Source: RGIG6178 sp045118975
GTDB taxonomy: Bacteria; Bacillota_I; Bacilli_A; RFN20; DUOF01
DNA length: 64,000 nucleotides
Direction of reading: 5' to 3'
Assembly: GCA_045118975.1 (NCBI GenBank)
Contig: JBGVCT010000003.1
Span: 186,001-250,000, forward strand
The notes beneath the pieces are model-generated. The model was not told where the DNA came from. It worked only from the letters and a program-made list of their open reading frames with translations, and did no database searches. Positions within the stretch are counted from its first letter, which is position 1; the number at the start of each line of letters is the position of its first letter. Both the position numbers and the translations under genes were made by a program. Shown piece by piece: positions 50,263-59,103 of the stretch.

Positions 50263-51318
50263 GTGTGGAGATTTAAGTGTAAAAAAGTTATTTATATACT
50301 TTTTATATCGATATTTATGCTTTTTTGCGCCCAAACAAAGGTAGAAGCTAGTGAAGACTACAATATCGAGATAGAAAGAATAGAGGGGCTTGTTTATGGA
50401 GATAATTACGCTAAAGCAAAAATTATACCTAAGATCCAAGATATAGAGGGTGCCTTTTCTTTCTCTCACCCCCAAAGAGTTGCTAATTCCATTGGCGAAA
50501 TTTTAGTGTGGATAACTTTCACTCCAGATGACATAGAAACCTATGGTGGACCTATTTCTTGGCAAGAAACGGCAGTTGTTGAAAAAAGAAATATAGAAAT
50601 TGTGTTTGAAACTCCTATTTATAAACAATATGACGGTACAACTGATGTCATTTTACCTGCTTATAGGTATGTGGGTATACTAGATGATGAGGTTACAGTT
50701 GTGGGAAATTTAACTGGTCAATTTAGTGGCTCTTATGTTGAAGAAGAAGTTGGAATTATTTTGTCTGGTGTACAAGTTGAGGGGGCCAAAAAGGATTATT
50801 ATAATTTAGTGCTGGATGGCCACTCAGGAAGAATACATCCTTCTTATATCAATGATGCATACAATACTGTCTCGATAGAATTCTCAAAAAATGTGTATGT
50901 TGATGTTATGGCGACTGTTATTGTGGAAAAAGAAGAAAATAGTGAATTAGTGAATGATTTATACACATCGTTTATGTCTTATGGATTTACTGTTTTTGAT
51001 CACAATAACGAAATAATATCGATTAATGGAAGATATAAAGTTGGATTAAAAATAGGAGATAATGTGGCAAATTTAGAACGACTTCAAGTTTTTGAAATGG
51101 ATGCTTATAACAACTATAAAGAACTTTCCTATACATATAATAATGGTGTTATGTTCTTTGAAATGTCTCCTGATTCAAAAATAGTATTCACCACAAGGAA
51201 TATAGAATATAACTTCATATATATGTTTGTGGGAATTTTGTTTGTGTCATTTGTTTTTATGATTATATATTGGATTTTTAATAGCAGAAGAGGTTATGCA
51301 AGGAGTGATGATGAATAA
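50263..51318 (+). CDS. Secreted, membrane-anchored YDG-domain protein
   Basis: This encodes 351 residues. I start at GTG 50263, with AGGTGA 7 nt upstream, because a signal peptide (KKVIYILFISIFMLFCAQT, then VEA before SE) begins right there. The frame is open further upstream, to an ATG at 50179, but that stretch runs over the divergent SPFH gene. A short YGD-type MBG-like module is followed by a YDG module with QYDGTTDV and G-x-L-D-D-E-V. A transmembrane helix near residues 315-338 and the tail RRGYARSDDE end the protein. The stop overlaps the next ATG (TAATG), so it is translationally coupled to the ABC ATPase. It looks like a small relative of the giant proteins. Its function is not known. 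Confidence 0.85.
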   Translation: MWRFKCKKVIYILFISIFMLFCAQTKVEASEDYNIEIERIEGLVYGDNYAKAKIIPKIQDIEGAFSFSHPQRVANSIGEILVWITFTPDDIETYGGPISWQETAVVEKRNIEIVFETPIYKQYDGTTDVILPAYRYVGILDDEVTVVGNLTGQFSGSYVEEEVGIILSGVQVEGAKKDYYNLVLDGHSGRIHPSYINDAYNTVSIEFSKNVYVDVMATVIVEKEENSELVNDLYTSFMSYGFTVFDHNNEIISINGRYKVGLKIGDNVANLERLQVFEMDAYNNYKELSYTYNNGVMFFEMSPDSKIVFTTRNIEYNFIYMFVGILFVSFVFMIIYWIFNSRRGYARSDDE

Positions 51319-52214
51319 TGGATTATAAGTGTATGAACGTGAGCAAGAGTTATCATAAATTTGCTCAAAAAGAGGATATAAAGGCGCTTGAGAACATAAA
51401 TTTAACATTTTCAACTGGTGAGATCATAGGCTTAGTTGGCTTGCCTGGGAGTGGAAAAACAACGTTAATTGATGTCATGGCAGGCAATTTAGAAGCCAAT
51501 GAAGGAACATTAAATTACTCTCCAGAAGGGCTAGTTAGAGTTCATAAAGCAACATCTGTTAAATTGAATAAAAATTTAAGTGTTTATGATAATATGGTTC
51601 TTTTTGGAAAAAAAGAACGAATGAGTGAGTTAGATGTTGAAAATAGAATGGTGCAACTAAGAGACATATTTTCTCTAAATAAATGCATAAACTTAAAGGC
51701 TAGTGATTTGGATAGTGAAAACAAGGTTAAGGTGGAATTAGCCATTACTCTTTTATCGACTCCAAGAATGTTGTTTATTGATGATGCTTTTTCGTTTTTG
51801 AATCATGCAAGTAAAAATGAAGTGTTAAAATGTTTAAAAAGACTTAATAAGGAAGAGAGAACTATTATCGTTTTAGTTTCTTCATCATTAAATGATGTTG
51901 ATAAGATTATTAATAGATTAGTTATTATTGATAGAAATGAAATTATTTATGATAACGGGTATTTGGAGTTTAAAGAGCAATATTGCAAAAACAAAGTTTT
52001 TGAAGTTTTCTTAAAAAAGAATGTTAGTATAGAAGTTAGCGAAGGAATTGAAGTGTTAGAAAAAAGTGAGTACCATTATAAATTGTCATTTGTTAATGAA
52101 AATGGTATGCTTAGTAAGGTGATAAGTTTATTTGATGTTGACAACATAATAGACTTAACTATAGGAAATGTATCATTGTATGATATAGTTGAAAATATAA
52201 GAAAAGGTGAGTAG
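51318..52214 (+). CDS. Degenerate ABC-type ATPase
   Basis: This 298-residue protein has an ABC fold with an intact Walker A (GLPGSGKTT, residues 41-49). Most other motifs are altered. The LSGGQ signature reads LDSEN (131-135), the Walker B is FIDD with Asp in place of the catalytic Glu (D156), the D-loop is SFLN, and the H-loop His is Ser (VSSS, about 187-190). The Q-loop Gln is also hard to find. No permease gene is nearby. ATP binding is likely and hydrolysis doubtful. A regulatory or adaptor role beside the YDG membrane protein is inference. The start overlaps the previous stop by 1 bp, and the kinase gene follows after 2 bp. Confidence 0.85.
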   Translation: MDYKCMNVSKSYHKFAQKEDIKALENINLTFSTGEIIGLVGLPGSGKTTLIDVMAGNLEANEGTLNYSPEGLVRVHKATSVKLNKNLSVYDNMVLFGKKERMSELDVENRMVQLRDIFSLNKCINLKASDLDSENKVKVELAITLLSTPRMLFIDDAFSFLNHASKNEVLKCLKRLNKEERTIIVLVSSSLNDVDKIINRLVIIDRNEIIYDNGYLEFKEQYCKNKVFEVFLKKNVSIEVSEGIEVLEKSEYHYKLSFVNENGMLSKVISLFDVDNIIDLTIGNVSLYDIVENIRKGE

Positions 52215-52216
52215 AG

Positions 52217-53845
52217 ATGATAAGAATAGGTTTTGAAAATACAGGATATAAGGATTTTGAAAATCCTGTACAAATAAGAGATTTGATTGATGCAAATGAT
52301 TATAATTATTTTGCATGTAAGGTAAATAATAAGTTAAGAGATTTTGATTATACAATTACTGAAAATTGTAATATTAAATTTGTTGGATTAAAAGATAGTG
52401 ATGCTTCAAAGGTTTATGAATGTTCATTAAGATATGTTTTCCTTATGGCTGCATATAGGGTGGATAGAAATTTATCACTTACAGCTTCATTTAACGTGTC
52501 TAGATCAACTTTATTTAAAGATAAAGAAGGAAAAGAAATAAGTCATGAAACTTTTTTAAAGATTCAAGAAGAAATGGCTAAAATTGTAGCTGCTGATTAT
52601 AAATTTGAAAGAAAAACGGTAACTAAAGAAGAAGCAACTAGTGTTTATAGTTCTTATGGATTTATTGATAAATTAGGTCTTATTAAATATAGACCTGAAG
52701 ATGAAGTTCATATCTATAGTTGTGAAGAGTATAAGAATTATTTATATAGTTATTTAACACCTTCAACTGGGTATTTAACTAAGTATGCCTTAATGGAATA
52801 TGAGGGAGGAATAGTTTTGCGTTATCCTCGTAGTGAACTTGGTGGGGAAATACCTGACTTTGTTGATGAACAAACATACTTTAACGCTCTAAAAGAAGTT
52901 AGAGAATGGGGAAAAGTTAATAGTAGTTCTACAGTAGAACAAATTAATGAGCATATTGAAAGAGGAGATTCTCAAAATTTTGTGTTAGCTTGTGAAAGAA
53001 GACACAATCAAATGTTAGATGAACTTGCAAATAAAATTGTAAGTAACCCCGAAATAGCTCTAATTGCTATTGCAGGACCTAGCAGTAGTGGAAAAACAAC
53101 TTTTTCAAACAGGTTAAAAATAAAGTTAATGGAACATGGTATTAATCCTGTTGTTATATCTATGGATGACTACTATTTAGATAGAGATGCATTTGATTTT
53201 GATGCTGTTACAGATTTTGAAGATATTAAGTTATTGGATTTACCTCTATTTAATGAGAACATGAGAGATTTAATTGATGGTAAAGAAGTTGAATTACCAA
53301 GATTTGATTTTGTTACTAAAAAAAGAGTTAAAGGTAAAGTTATGAAACTAGAAAAGAATAGCCCTATTATTATTGAGGGTATTCATGCTTTAAATAAGAA
53401 AACAACAGAATTAATTCCACACAATAGAAAGTTTAAAATCTATATCGGACCTCAAATTCAAGTTAATTTAGATGACCATAATCCTATAAGTATCACTCAT
53501 CTAAGACTTATAAGAAGAATTGTAAGAGATAAGCAATTTAGAAATTCAAGTGCAGAAAATACACTTAGTATGTGGCAATCTGTAAGAAATGGTGAATTTA
53601 AGTGGATATATGAAAATCAAGAAGGAGTAGATTATGTCTTTAATTCAGAGTTGGATTATGAATTCTGTGTGACAAAGAAACATATTTTACCTCTTTTAAA
53701 AGAAATAAAGAGAGATTCTCCTCATTACAACCTTGCTTCTACTTTGAAAAAGTATGTGAAATATTTTAGAGATATAGATGATGAAATGGTTCCTGCAAAT
53801 TCTTTACTTAGAGAGTTTATTGGTGGAAGTTGTTTCAAGGTATAA
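52217..53845 (+). CDS. Nucleoside (uridine-type) kinase with threonyl-tRNA synthetase-like N-terminus
   Basis: This 542-residue protein belongs to a known Bacillota family. An N-terminal region resembles the TGS and second additional domain of threonyl-tRNA synthetase (about 1-260). A uridine kinase/phosphoribulokinase-type P-loop domain follows (about 280-500), with GPSSSGKTT near residues 289-297 and the SMDDYYLDRD motif after it. The kinase half phosphorylates a nucleoside with ATP or GTP. The role of the synthetase-like half is not established. The ribosome binding site AGGTGA overlaps the end of the upstream ATPase gene, so the three genes from 50263 form an operon. A bidirectional terminator follows. 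Confidence 0.92.
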   Translation: MIRIGFENTGYKDFENPVQIRDLIDANDYNYFACKVNNKLRDFDYTITENCNIKFVGLKDSDASKVYECSLRYVFLMAAYRVDRNLSLTASFNVSRSTLFKDKEGKEISHETFLKIQEEMAKIVAADYKFERKTVTKEEATSVYSSYGFIDKLGLIKYRPEDEVHIYSCEEYKNYLYSYLTPSTGYLTKYALMEYEGGIVLRYPRSELGGEIPDFVDEQTYFNALKEVREWGKVNSSSTVEQINEHIERGDSQNFVLACERRHNQMLDELANKIVSNPEIALIAIAGPSSSGKTTFSNRLKIKLMEHGINPVVISMDDYYLDRDAFDFDAVTDFEDIKLLDLPLFNENMRDLIDGKEVELPRFDFVTKKRVKGKVMKLEKNSPIIIEGIHALNKKTTELIPHNRKFKIYIGPQIQVNLDDHNPISITHLRLIRRIVRDKQFRNSSAENTLSMWQSVRNGEFKWIYENQEGVDYVFNSELDYEFCVTKKHILPLLKEIKRDSPHYNLASTLKKYVKYFRDIDDEMVPANSLLREFIGGSCFKV

Positions 53846-53848
53846 AAA

Positions 53849-53883
53849 AATAATGCATCTTATTTAGTTAAGATGCATTTTTT
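53849..53883. terminator. Bidirectional terminator between the kinase and nth
   Basis: AATGCATCTTA and TAAGATGCATT form an 11-bp stem with a 6-nt loop, A-rich on the left and T-rich on the right. The last codons and the stop codon of nth lie inside the hairpin. Confidence 0.9.
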
Positions 53884-54474
53884 ATTGAATTTACAATTGT
53901 TACATTTTGGGTTTTTGCTAGTACAAGTATATCTTCCAAATAAAACCAATCTTTGATGTAGAATTGCAAGATTAGTTTTAAACATATTAGTTAAGACTTT
54001 TTCTACTACATCAGGAGAGTCATCTTCTTTAGTTAATCCTAATCTATAAGAAACTCTTTTAATGTGGGTGTCGACAGGAATAAAGTTTTCTTTGTGTAAT
54101 TCCACCAAATATACTCCACTTGTTTTATTGCCAACCCCAGGTAAAGTAGACAATTCTTTTCTTGATGTTGGTATCTTTTCTGCATATTTATCTACCAGTA
54201 TAGTAGCCAATTTTTTTATTGATTTAGATTTGTTAACACTCAATCCAAGGGGATGAATGATTTTTTCAAGATCATTTTCATCAGCTTGTTTAAGGCTTGA
54301 AAGCGTTGGGTATTTTTTGAAAAGTATTGGAGTTACTTTATTTACGTTTTTATCCAAAGTTTGGGCAGATAACAAAATAGCGATTAACAAAGTATAATCG
54401 CTATCATAGTTTAATTCGCATTTTGGAGAAGGAATCATTTCCTCTAGAGAGTCTAAAATATATTTCTTATTCAT
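53860..54474 (-). CDS. nth: Endonuclease III
   Basis: This 204-residue DNA glycosylase/AP lyase removes oxidised pyrimidines in base excision repair. The helix-hairpin-helix LPGVGNKTS carries the catalytic K117, and VDTHI carries the catalytic D135. The 4Fe-4S cluster ligands C184-x6-C191-x2-C194-x5-C200 are all present. The ATG overlaps the dnaD stop (TAATG), giving the dnaD-nth order known from Bacillus. Its last residues are encoded within the shared terminator. Confidence 0.97.
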   Translation of the reverse strand: MNKKYILDSLEEMIPSPKCELNYDSDYTLLIAILLSAQTLDKNVNKVTPILFKKYPTLSSLKQADENDLEKIIHPLGLSVNKSKSIKKLATILVDKYAEKIPTSRKELSTLPGVGNKTSGVYLVELHKENFIPVDTHIKRVSYRLGLTKEDDSPDVVEKVLTNMFKTNLAILHQRLVLFGRYTCTSKNPKCNNCKFNKKCILTK

Positions 54475-55067
54475 TAGTCTTCAATCCAGTTGATTTTTGC
54501 AATTTCTAGCGTTTCTTCAAGATTTTTTCCCCACTTATCAGAAATTGTTTTTCCATGAGTCCTGTATTCTTCTTTTCTTTGCCATTCTAATAATATTTTG
54601 TCTATATATCTAATAGATTTCGCTTTGGCCATAGTTGCTAAATTAAGTGCTTCCTTTATCTTTTCTATAGTGTTCCCATTTTTGATCCACTCATTAATTG
54701 TTGCAACTTCAGTTTCTGATAAAGCACGAGCAAATTCGTTTTCAAACAAGTGAATAACTTCTTCATTTTCATCTTTCTTTGTTTCAATTGAAATCTCTGA
54801 AGGATATTTAGAATTTATTAATGTAATTAAATTATCTAAAGATAATTTAAGATTTTTATCATATGATAGGTAACAATGCTTAATTAACGCTGTAAAACAT
54901 GAGTCTATTTCTTCAAAAGGAAGTGTCATTTGAAGAGACAACATATCAGGAGTTATAAAGGTTTCTCCGTCTTGAAGAAGAGAATCCACAACAAAAATCA
55001 TTGCCAATTCATTTTCATTTAAATCCATTTTTTTATAGTTTTTTACAAGAGTTAATTTCCAATCCAT
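54474..55067 (-). CDS. dnaD: Replication initiation protein DnaD
   Basis: This 197-residue protein has an N-terminal winged-helix-like region and a C-terminal DnaD domain (about 105-180). The latter has the FE-x-E-F-x-R-x-L-S start and the YI-x-x-I-L-x-x-W end. DnaD helps DnaA and DnaB-type loaders remodel DNA at the origin and at PriA restart sites. AGGTGA lies 8 nt before the ATG. The gene is first in a two-gene operon with nth. A possible -10, TATAAT on the minus strand, lies near 55091-55096, without a clear -35. Confidence 0.92.
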   Translation of the reverse strand: MDWKLTLVKNYKKMDLNENELAMIFVVDSLLQDGETFITPDMLSLQMTLPFEEIDSCFTALIKHCYLSYDKNLKLSLDNLITLINSKYPSEISIETKKDENEEVIHLFENEFARALSETEVATINEWIKNGNTIEKIKEALNLATMAKAKSIRYIDKILLEWQRKEEYRTHGKTISDKWGKNLEETLEIAKINWIED

Positions 55068-55144
55068 TATCTAATCACCTACTAGGCATAATTATATACC
55101 GATATTTTGATAAAAGCCACTACAAAAATGTCAAAAATTCCCAA

Positions 55145-55164
55145 AATATTAATTAATTAATATT
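55145..55164. repeat. Perfect 20-bp AT palindrome
   Basis: AATATTAATTAATTAATATT is self-complementary over its full length. It lies between the divergent dnaD operon and the receptor-like gene. An operator is possible, but AT-rich DNA makes such palindromes by chance. Confidence 0.4.
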
Positions 55165-55213
55165 ATTTAAGTGACATTTGTCTATTTTTGTGAAAAACAA
55201 AGCCCTTAATATG

Positions 55214-55242
55214 TTGGATTTTAATAATTTATGTTAAATTAT
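55214..55242 (+). promoter_or_regulatory. Candidate promoter of the receptor-like gene
   Basis: TTGGAT (the same -35 sequence as for giant 3) and AATTAT are 17 bp apart and end 26 bp before the ATG. Confidence 0.4.
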
Positions 55243-55268
55243 TTATAGACAACTTAGGGGTGAAATCG

Positions 55269-58200
55269 ATGAAAAGGGGTAACAAATTTTTAACATACTC
55301 GTTTATTTCGGTGCTTTGCTTTGCGGCAATGTTCTTTTTTGGCGTTCAAAAAGCAAGTGCTGCTAGCGAAGAATATACTTGTTATGATAGAGGAAATAAC
55401 TTGCCATGTACAGCGGATACTGTAGATGGCTATTATGTTTTAGAAAGATTAGAGGTTCTTGAAGGAACTACAACTTTAACTTTGCAAAATGAATATGGTT
55501 CTGGTTCACAAAAGTTTTTTGTGGAGAAAATTTACACTGACGCTATAGTTGTTGTGGATAATTTAGGAAATGAAGTTAATACTCCATTAAATCTTACAAA
55601 CTTAGTTTTACCTTCGAATTTACTTACCCTAGAAACAGGATCCCTAAGAAATATTAGTTCACTAGATGTATTAAATTTTCCAAGTAAACTTATGTATGTT
55701 GGCTCTACTATATTTGATGATGGGGCGCATATTGATTTAATGACATTAAACCATTATGGTGTCATTTATGTTACACAAATCGGTTCAGAAGATAGGGCAA
55801 TCTTTTTTGAAGCTGATTCATTTTCTAATGCTAGTGTTGGCAAATTTGTTTGTGGAACCTTAGATGTATACGATAATGTTAAAAGCCATATTACTAATGA
55901 GGGATATTTGCAAGGTGTGAAAGTTACCGCTGCTTTAAATTATAATTTCTATAAATCAGAAAAGGCGATCCAAGATGGTGAAACGCCATTATATGAAGAA
56001 ACATATTATATTGGAGAAACTCTTCCAACATTACCTGAGATGAATGGAGAAGTTCCTGCTGGATTGAATATGTTAGGGTGGTATTTAAATTCTTCTCAAC
56101 TTATTTCTAATGGAAGTAATTTAGTTGTATATCAAAAGAGTGTTGATACATATCAAGTGTATCCAAAGTTTTCTTTAAAAGATTTAACTTTTGATTTCAC
56201 AATAAATACAAATGATGCACATTATACTTCTGAGAATGATTTAGTTGTTCTTAATGTGGAAAATATAGTTCATGAATTAGTTCCAAATAATGTTCCTGCA
56301 GCAGGATTTAACAAGACTATAAATTGGAGAAAAAATGGAACAGATTTAGCAATGAGTGATGTTGAAACATTGAGTTTAAAACATGTTTCTGATACTGGAG
56401 TTTATGAGTGTGTGATTAGTTATAGTTACTTATATGAAGGAATTACATATACAGGAGAGCAAGTAAGATCACAAACAGTTTCTATAACACCTGTTCCTTT
56501 GTATATTGATGTAGTTCCAACTGTAACTACTGTATATGGTACATATTTGACTAATGATGACTTATCATTTAAACATATGGGATTATTAGGCGATGATGAA
56601 ATCACAGCATATGCCTATACATATCATAATAGTGGTAACATTCAAGCTGGAACATATGCAAACGAAATACAAATTTTAATTCAAAGTATCATTAATGGTG
56701 ATGATGAGAATGTAACAACTGACTACAACATTATCTATACATATGGTACTCATATTGTTTCTAAAAAAGACTTGGGAGCCGTAGCTTATAATGATATTTT
56801 AACTTATGATTATGGATCAGATTTGGCTCCAACTAAAGTTTTTAAGGATGAAAATGTATATGGTCAATATGATAATGATATAGAGATTGTTTTCAGTAGA
56901 GTGAATGGAAATACTGTTAATACTTATGAAGTTAATGGAATTGTTTCTATTAACAATAATAACTATACTGCTACATTTGATGATAATAGCACTGGATATG
57001 TTAATATCGAGAGAAAACAAGTAATGATAAGCTATACAATTAGTGCTAACGTTTATGATGGAAAAGAGAAAAATGTTAATATCTATTACACAGACATCAA
57101 AGGTGTAAGAGTTTCTGTAGAACCTGAATTTTATTTAAATGACGAAAGAGTATATGAAGTTGTTAATGCGGGAATATATTATGTTATTGTTAGAAATTCT
57201 CCAGATGATAACTATACAATAATGAATCCGGATACGTTAACGTTTGTTGTTTCCAAAGCAAATCCAGTTGTTAGATATGCTGCTAGTCAAGAGTTTATAT
57301 ATACAGGAGAAGTAATTAGACCTGTTATTACCATTAATAACGATGAACAAAAACCTTCATATGTGTGTTCAGATGGCGTGAATAATGAAGGAGATTATTG
57401 TGTGAATGTGGGAATTTATACAGTTAATGTTAATTATCCAGAATCTGCTAACTACTTGGCTTATTCAACAACAAATAGTCAACCAATAAGACTTGGCATT
57501 TCTAAATATGCTGTAAATATAAATCCTAAGTCATTTGAAATTTATTATGACGAATATGAAACTCTAAAAGCAAATTTAGGAGAGTATTTGCAAGAAGTTA
57601 TAACAATTAATGGCGAGGATATGCTAGTTAAGTATACCGCAGAGGAAGCGACAGGGGCAGATATTGGTAAGTATGATATTACTAGAGCTACTATATATGA
57701 TATAAATGGTGGTTATGAGCACCCTAATTATTCTGGAAGAATTTTATTGAGTGAATGTGTAGGAAAGATTCATGTTTTACCAAGACCAATAACAATCCAT
57801 TATTATGGATATAGTGACTTTGTTTATGATGGCAAGGAAAAGGATCTTAAAGTATACTTGTTTGATAAGGAAAAGAATGAGAAAGTTACACACATAGATA
57901 TAGCTACAGTTGTAGATGAAGGTGTAATTAAAAATGCTGGCGTATACCATGCTAGTTCTACAATTAATGATAGTAAGTATGTTATTACTAACTCAGCACT
58001 TATCTCTTTTGAAGTGAAAAAAGGAACATATGATGTTTCTGCTATTAAGTTTAAAGACGCTAAGTTTACATTGGACTTTAAGAAACATTCAATAGAAATC
58101 GAAGGAGCACTTCCAGAGGGTGTTGGTGTGGAGTACACAGTAAATGGTAAATCTGGAAATTCTGTATCAAGTGGTTTCGAAAATATTGTTATTGCTAACT

Positions 58201-59009
58201 TTGTTGTTGATTTAGATAACTATAATCCAATAGAACCAATGCAAGCAGTAATTAGAATTGACATGTCATGGTTAATTATTGTGATAATTTCTATCATTGT
58301 TGCCGCAGGAGTTGGAGTTTGTATTGCTTTCTTATATGCATCTTATAGAAGAGATCATCCAAGAAAAATAAAACTAAAAATAAAAACTGTTATTCAAGAA
58401 GATTTAGCTGCTAAAAGAGTTGCAACAAGCGTAAAAGAGGTGCTTGGCGATGAAGAAGAAAAGAAGAAACTTGATGAAGAAATAGCTATTTTAGAGAGCG
58501 AAGATGACTTAGATGATGATGCAGTTGATACAATGACATTTATTGAAAGAATCTATGCTGCTAATAGTGAGTTAAAGTATTATTATAGCGAAGTTAAAAA
58601 CGAGTTATTATCATATGAGGGAATTACTCATACAATAGATAGAAAGTTTGAAATTTTCTATCATGGAACTAGACAAGTTGCTAAGTTATCAATATGTAAT
58701 GGAATATTAAGACTATATGTTAATCTTGATCCGCAAAAATATGACAAGAGACAATATAATCAAAGAGATATGTCTAAGTTTGAATGTCATGAAAAGACAC
58801 CACTTAGAATTAATGTAAATAGTTTAGAGACACTAAGACATGCTAAGGTATTTATTAGAATTATAAGGAAGAAAGAAAAACTAGAAGCCGTTACAGGATT
58901 TGTGAGAATAGACTATGAAAAATTCTATACATTAAAAGAAAATTTTATTCCTAAGATTTTCAAAAATGTGTTTATAAAGAACCAAAAAAATAAGGATGGA
59001 AAAAAATAG
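55269..59009 (+). CDS. Receptor-like LRR/Ig/MBG membrane protein with cytoplasmic domain
   Basis: This encodes 1246 residues. I start at ATG 55269 with AGGGGTGA 5 nt upstream; a GTG at 55260 overlaps that site. A signal peptide ends in ASA before AS. A BspA-type leucine-rich region lies at about 75-165, an InlB/Flg_new-like repeat ending in GWY and a YPKF strand at 220-300, an Ig-like domain with W, C and DTGVYEC near 340-400, and about seven MBG-like modules at 405-990. A transmembrane helix spans about 999-1022. The remaining 220 or so residues are cytoplasmic. They hold an acidic coiled region, then a domain (about 1088-1190) with YSEVKNELLSY, VAKLSI and LRLYVNLDP, which resembles an uncharacterised domain found in many Firmicutes. 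Signalling across the membrane is inferred from this topology. Confidence 0.88.
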   Translation: MKRGNKFLTYSFISVLCFAAMFFFGVQKASAASEEYTCYDRGNNLPCTADTVDGYYVLERLEVLEGTTTLTLQNEYGSGSQKFFVEKIYTDAIVVVDNLGNEVNTPLNLTNLVLPSNLLTLETGSLRNISSLDVLNFPSKLMYVGSTIFDDGAHIDLMTLNHYGVIYVTQIGSEDRAIFFEADSFSNASVGKFVCGTLDVYDNVKSHITNEGYLQGVKVTAALNYNFYKSEKAIQDGETPLYEETYYIGETLPTLPEMNGEVPAGLNMLGWYLNSSQLISNGSNLVVYQKSVDTYQVYPKFSLKDLTFDFTINTNDAHYTSENDLVVLNVENIVHELVPNNVPAAGFNKTINWRKNGTDLAMSDVETLSLKHVSDTGVYECVISYSYLYEGITYTGEQVRSQTVSITPVPLYIDVVPTVTTVYGTYLTNDDLSFKHMGLLGDDEITAYAYTYHNSGNIQAGTYANEIQILIQSIINGDDENVTTDYNIIYTYGTHIVSKKDLGAVAYNDILTYDYGSDLAPTKVFKDENVYGQYDNDIEIVFSRVNGNTVNTYEVNGIVSINNNNYTATFDDNSTGYVNIERKQVMISYTISANVYDGKEKNVNIYYTDIKGVRVSVEPEFYLNDERVYEVVNAGIYYVIVRNSPDDNYTIMNPDTLTFVVSKANPVVRYAASQEFIYTGEVIRPVITINNDEQKPSYVCSDGVNNEGDYCVNVGIYTVNVNYPESANYLAYSTTNSQPIRLGISKYAVNINPKSFEIYYDEYETLKANLGEYLQEVITINGEDMLVKYTAEEATGADIGKYDITRATIYDINGGYEHPNYSGRILLSECVGKIHVLPRPITIHYYGYSDFVYDGKEKDLKVYLFDKEKNEKVTHIDIATVVDEGVIKNAGVYHASSTINDSKYVITNSALISFEVKKGTYDVSAIKFKDAKFTLDFKKHSIEIEGALPEGVGVEYTVNGKSGNSVSSGFENIVIANFVVDLDNYNPIEPMQAVIRIDMSWLIIVIISIIVAAGVGVCIAFLYASYRRDHPRKIKLKIKTVIQEDLAAKRVATSVKEVLGDEEEKKKLDEEIAILESEDDLDDDAVDTMTFIERIYAANSELKYYYSEVKNELLSYEGITHTIDRKFEIFYHGTRQVAKLSICNGILRLYVNLDPQKYDKRQYNQRDMSKFECHEKTPLRINVNSLETLRHAKVFIRIIRKKEKLEAVTGFVRIDYEKFYTLKENFIPKIFKNVFIKNQKNKDGKK

Positions 59010-59033
59010 GATATACATTGTATATCCTTTTTT
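59008..59033 (+). terminator. Terminator of the receptor-like gene
   Basis: AGGATATAC and GTATATCCT pair over 9 bp around ATT and are followed by a T-run. The stem overlaps the stop codon. Confidence 0.88.
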
Positions 59034-59068
59034 ATTTATTTAAAAAAGGCCCCAAAGGTCATATAAAT

Positions 59069-59097
59069 TTGCTATTTTTATTTATATTTGCTATAAT
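59069..59097 (+). promoter_or_regulatory. Promoter of the OLE-like RNA
   Basis: TTGCTA (59069-59074) and a perfect TATAAT (59092-59097) are 17 bp apart. The predicted start falls at about 59104, at the foot of a small CGC-GAAG-GCG hairpin. Confidence 0.85.
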
Positions 59098-59103
59098 CAT
59101 ATT

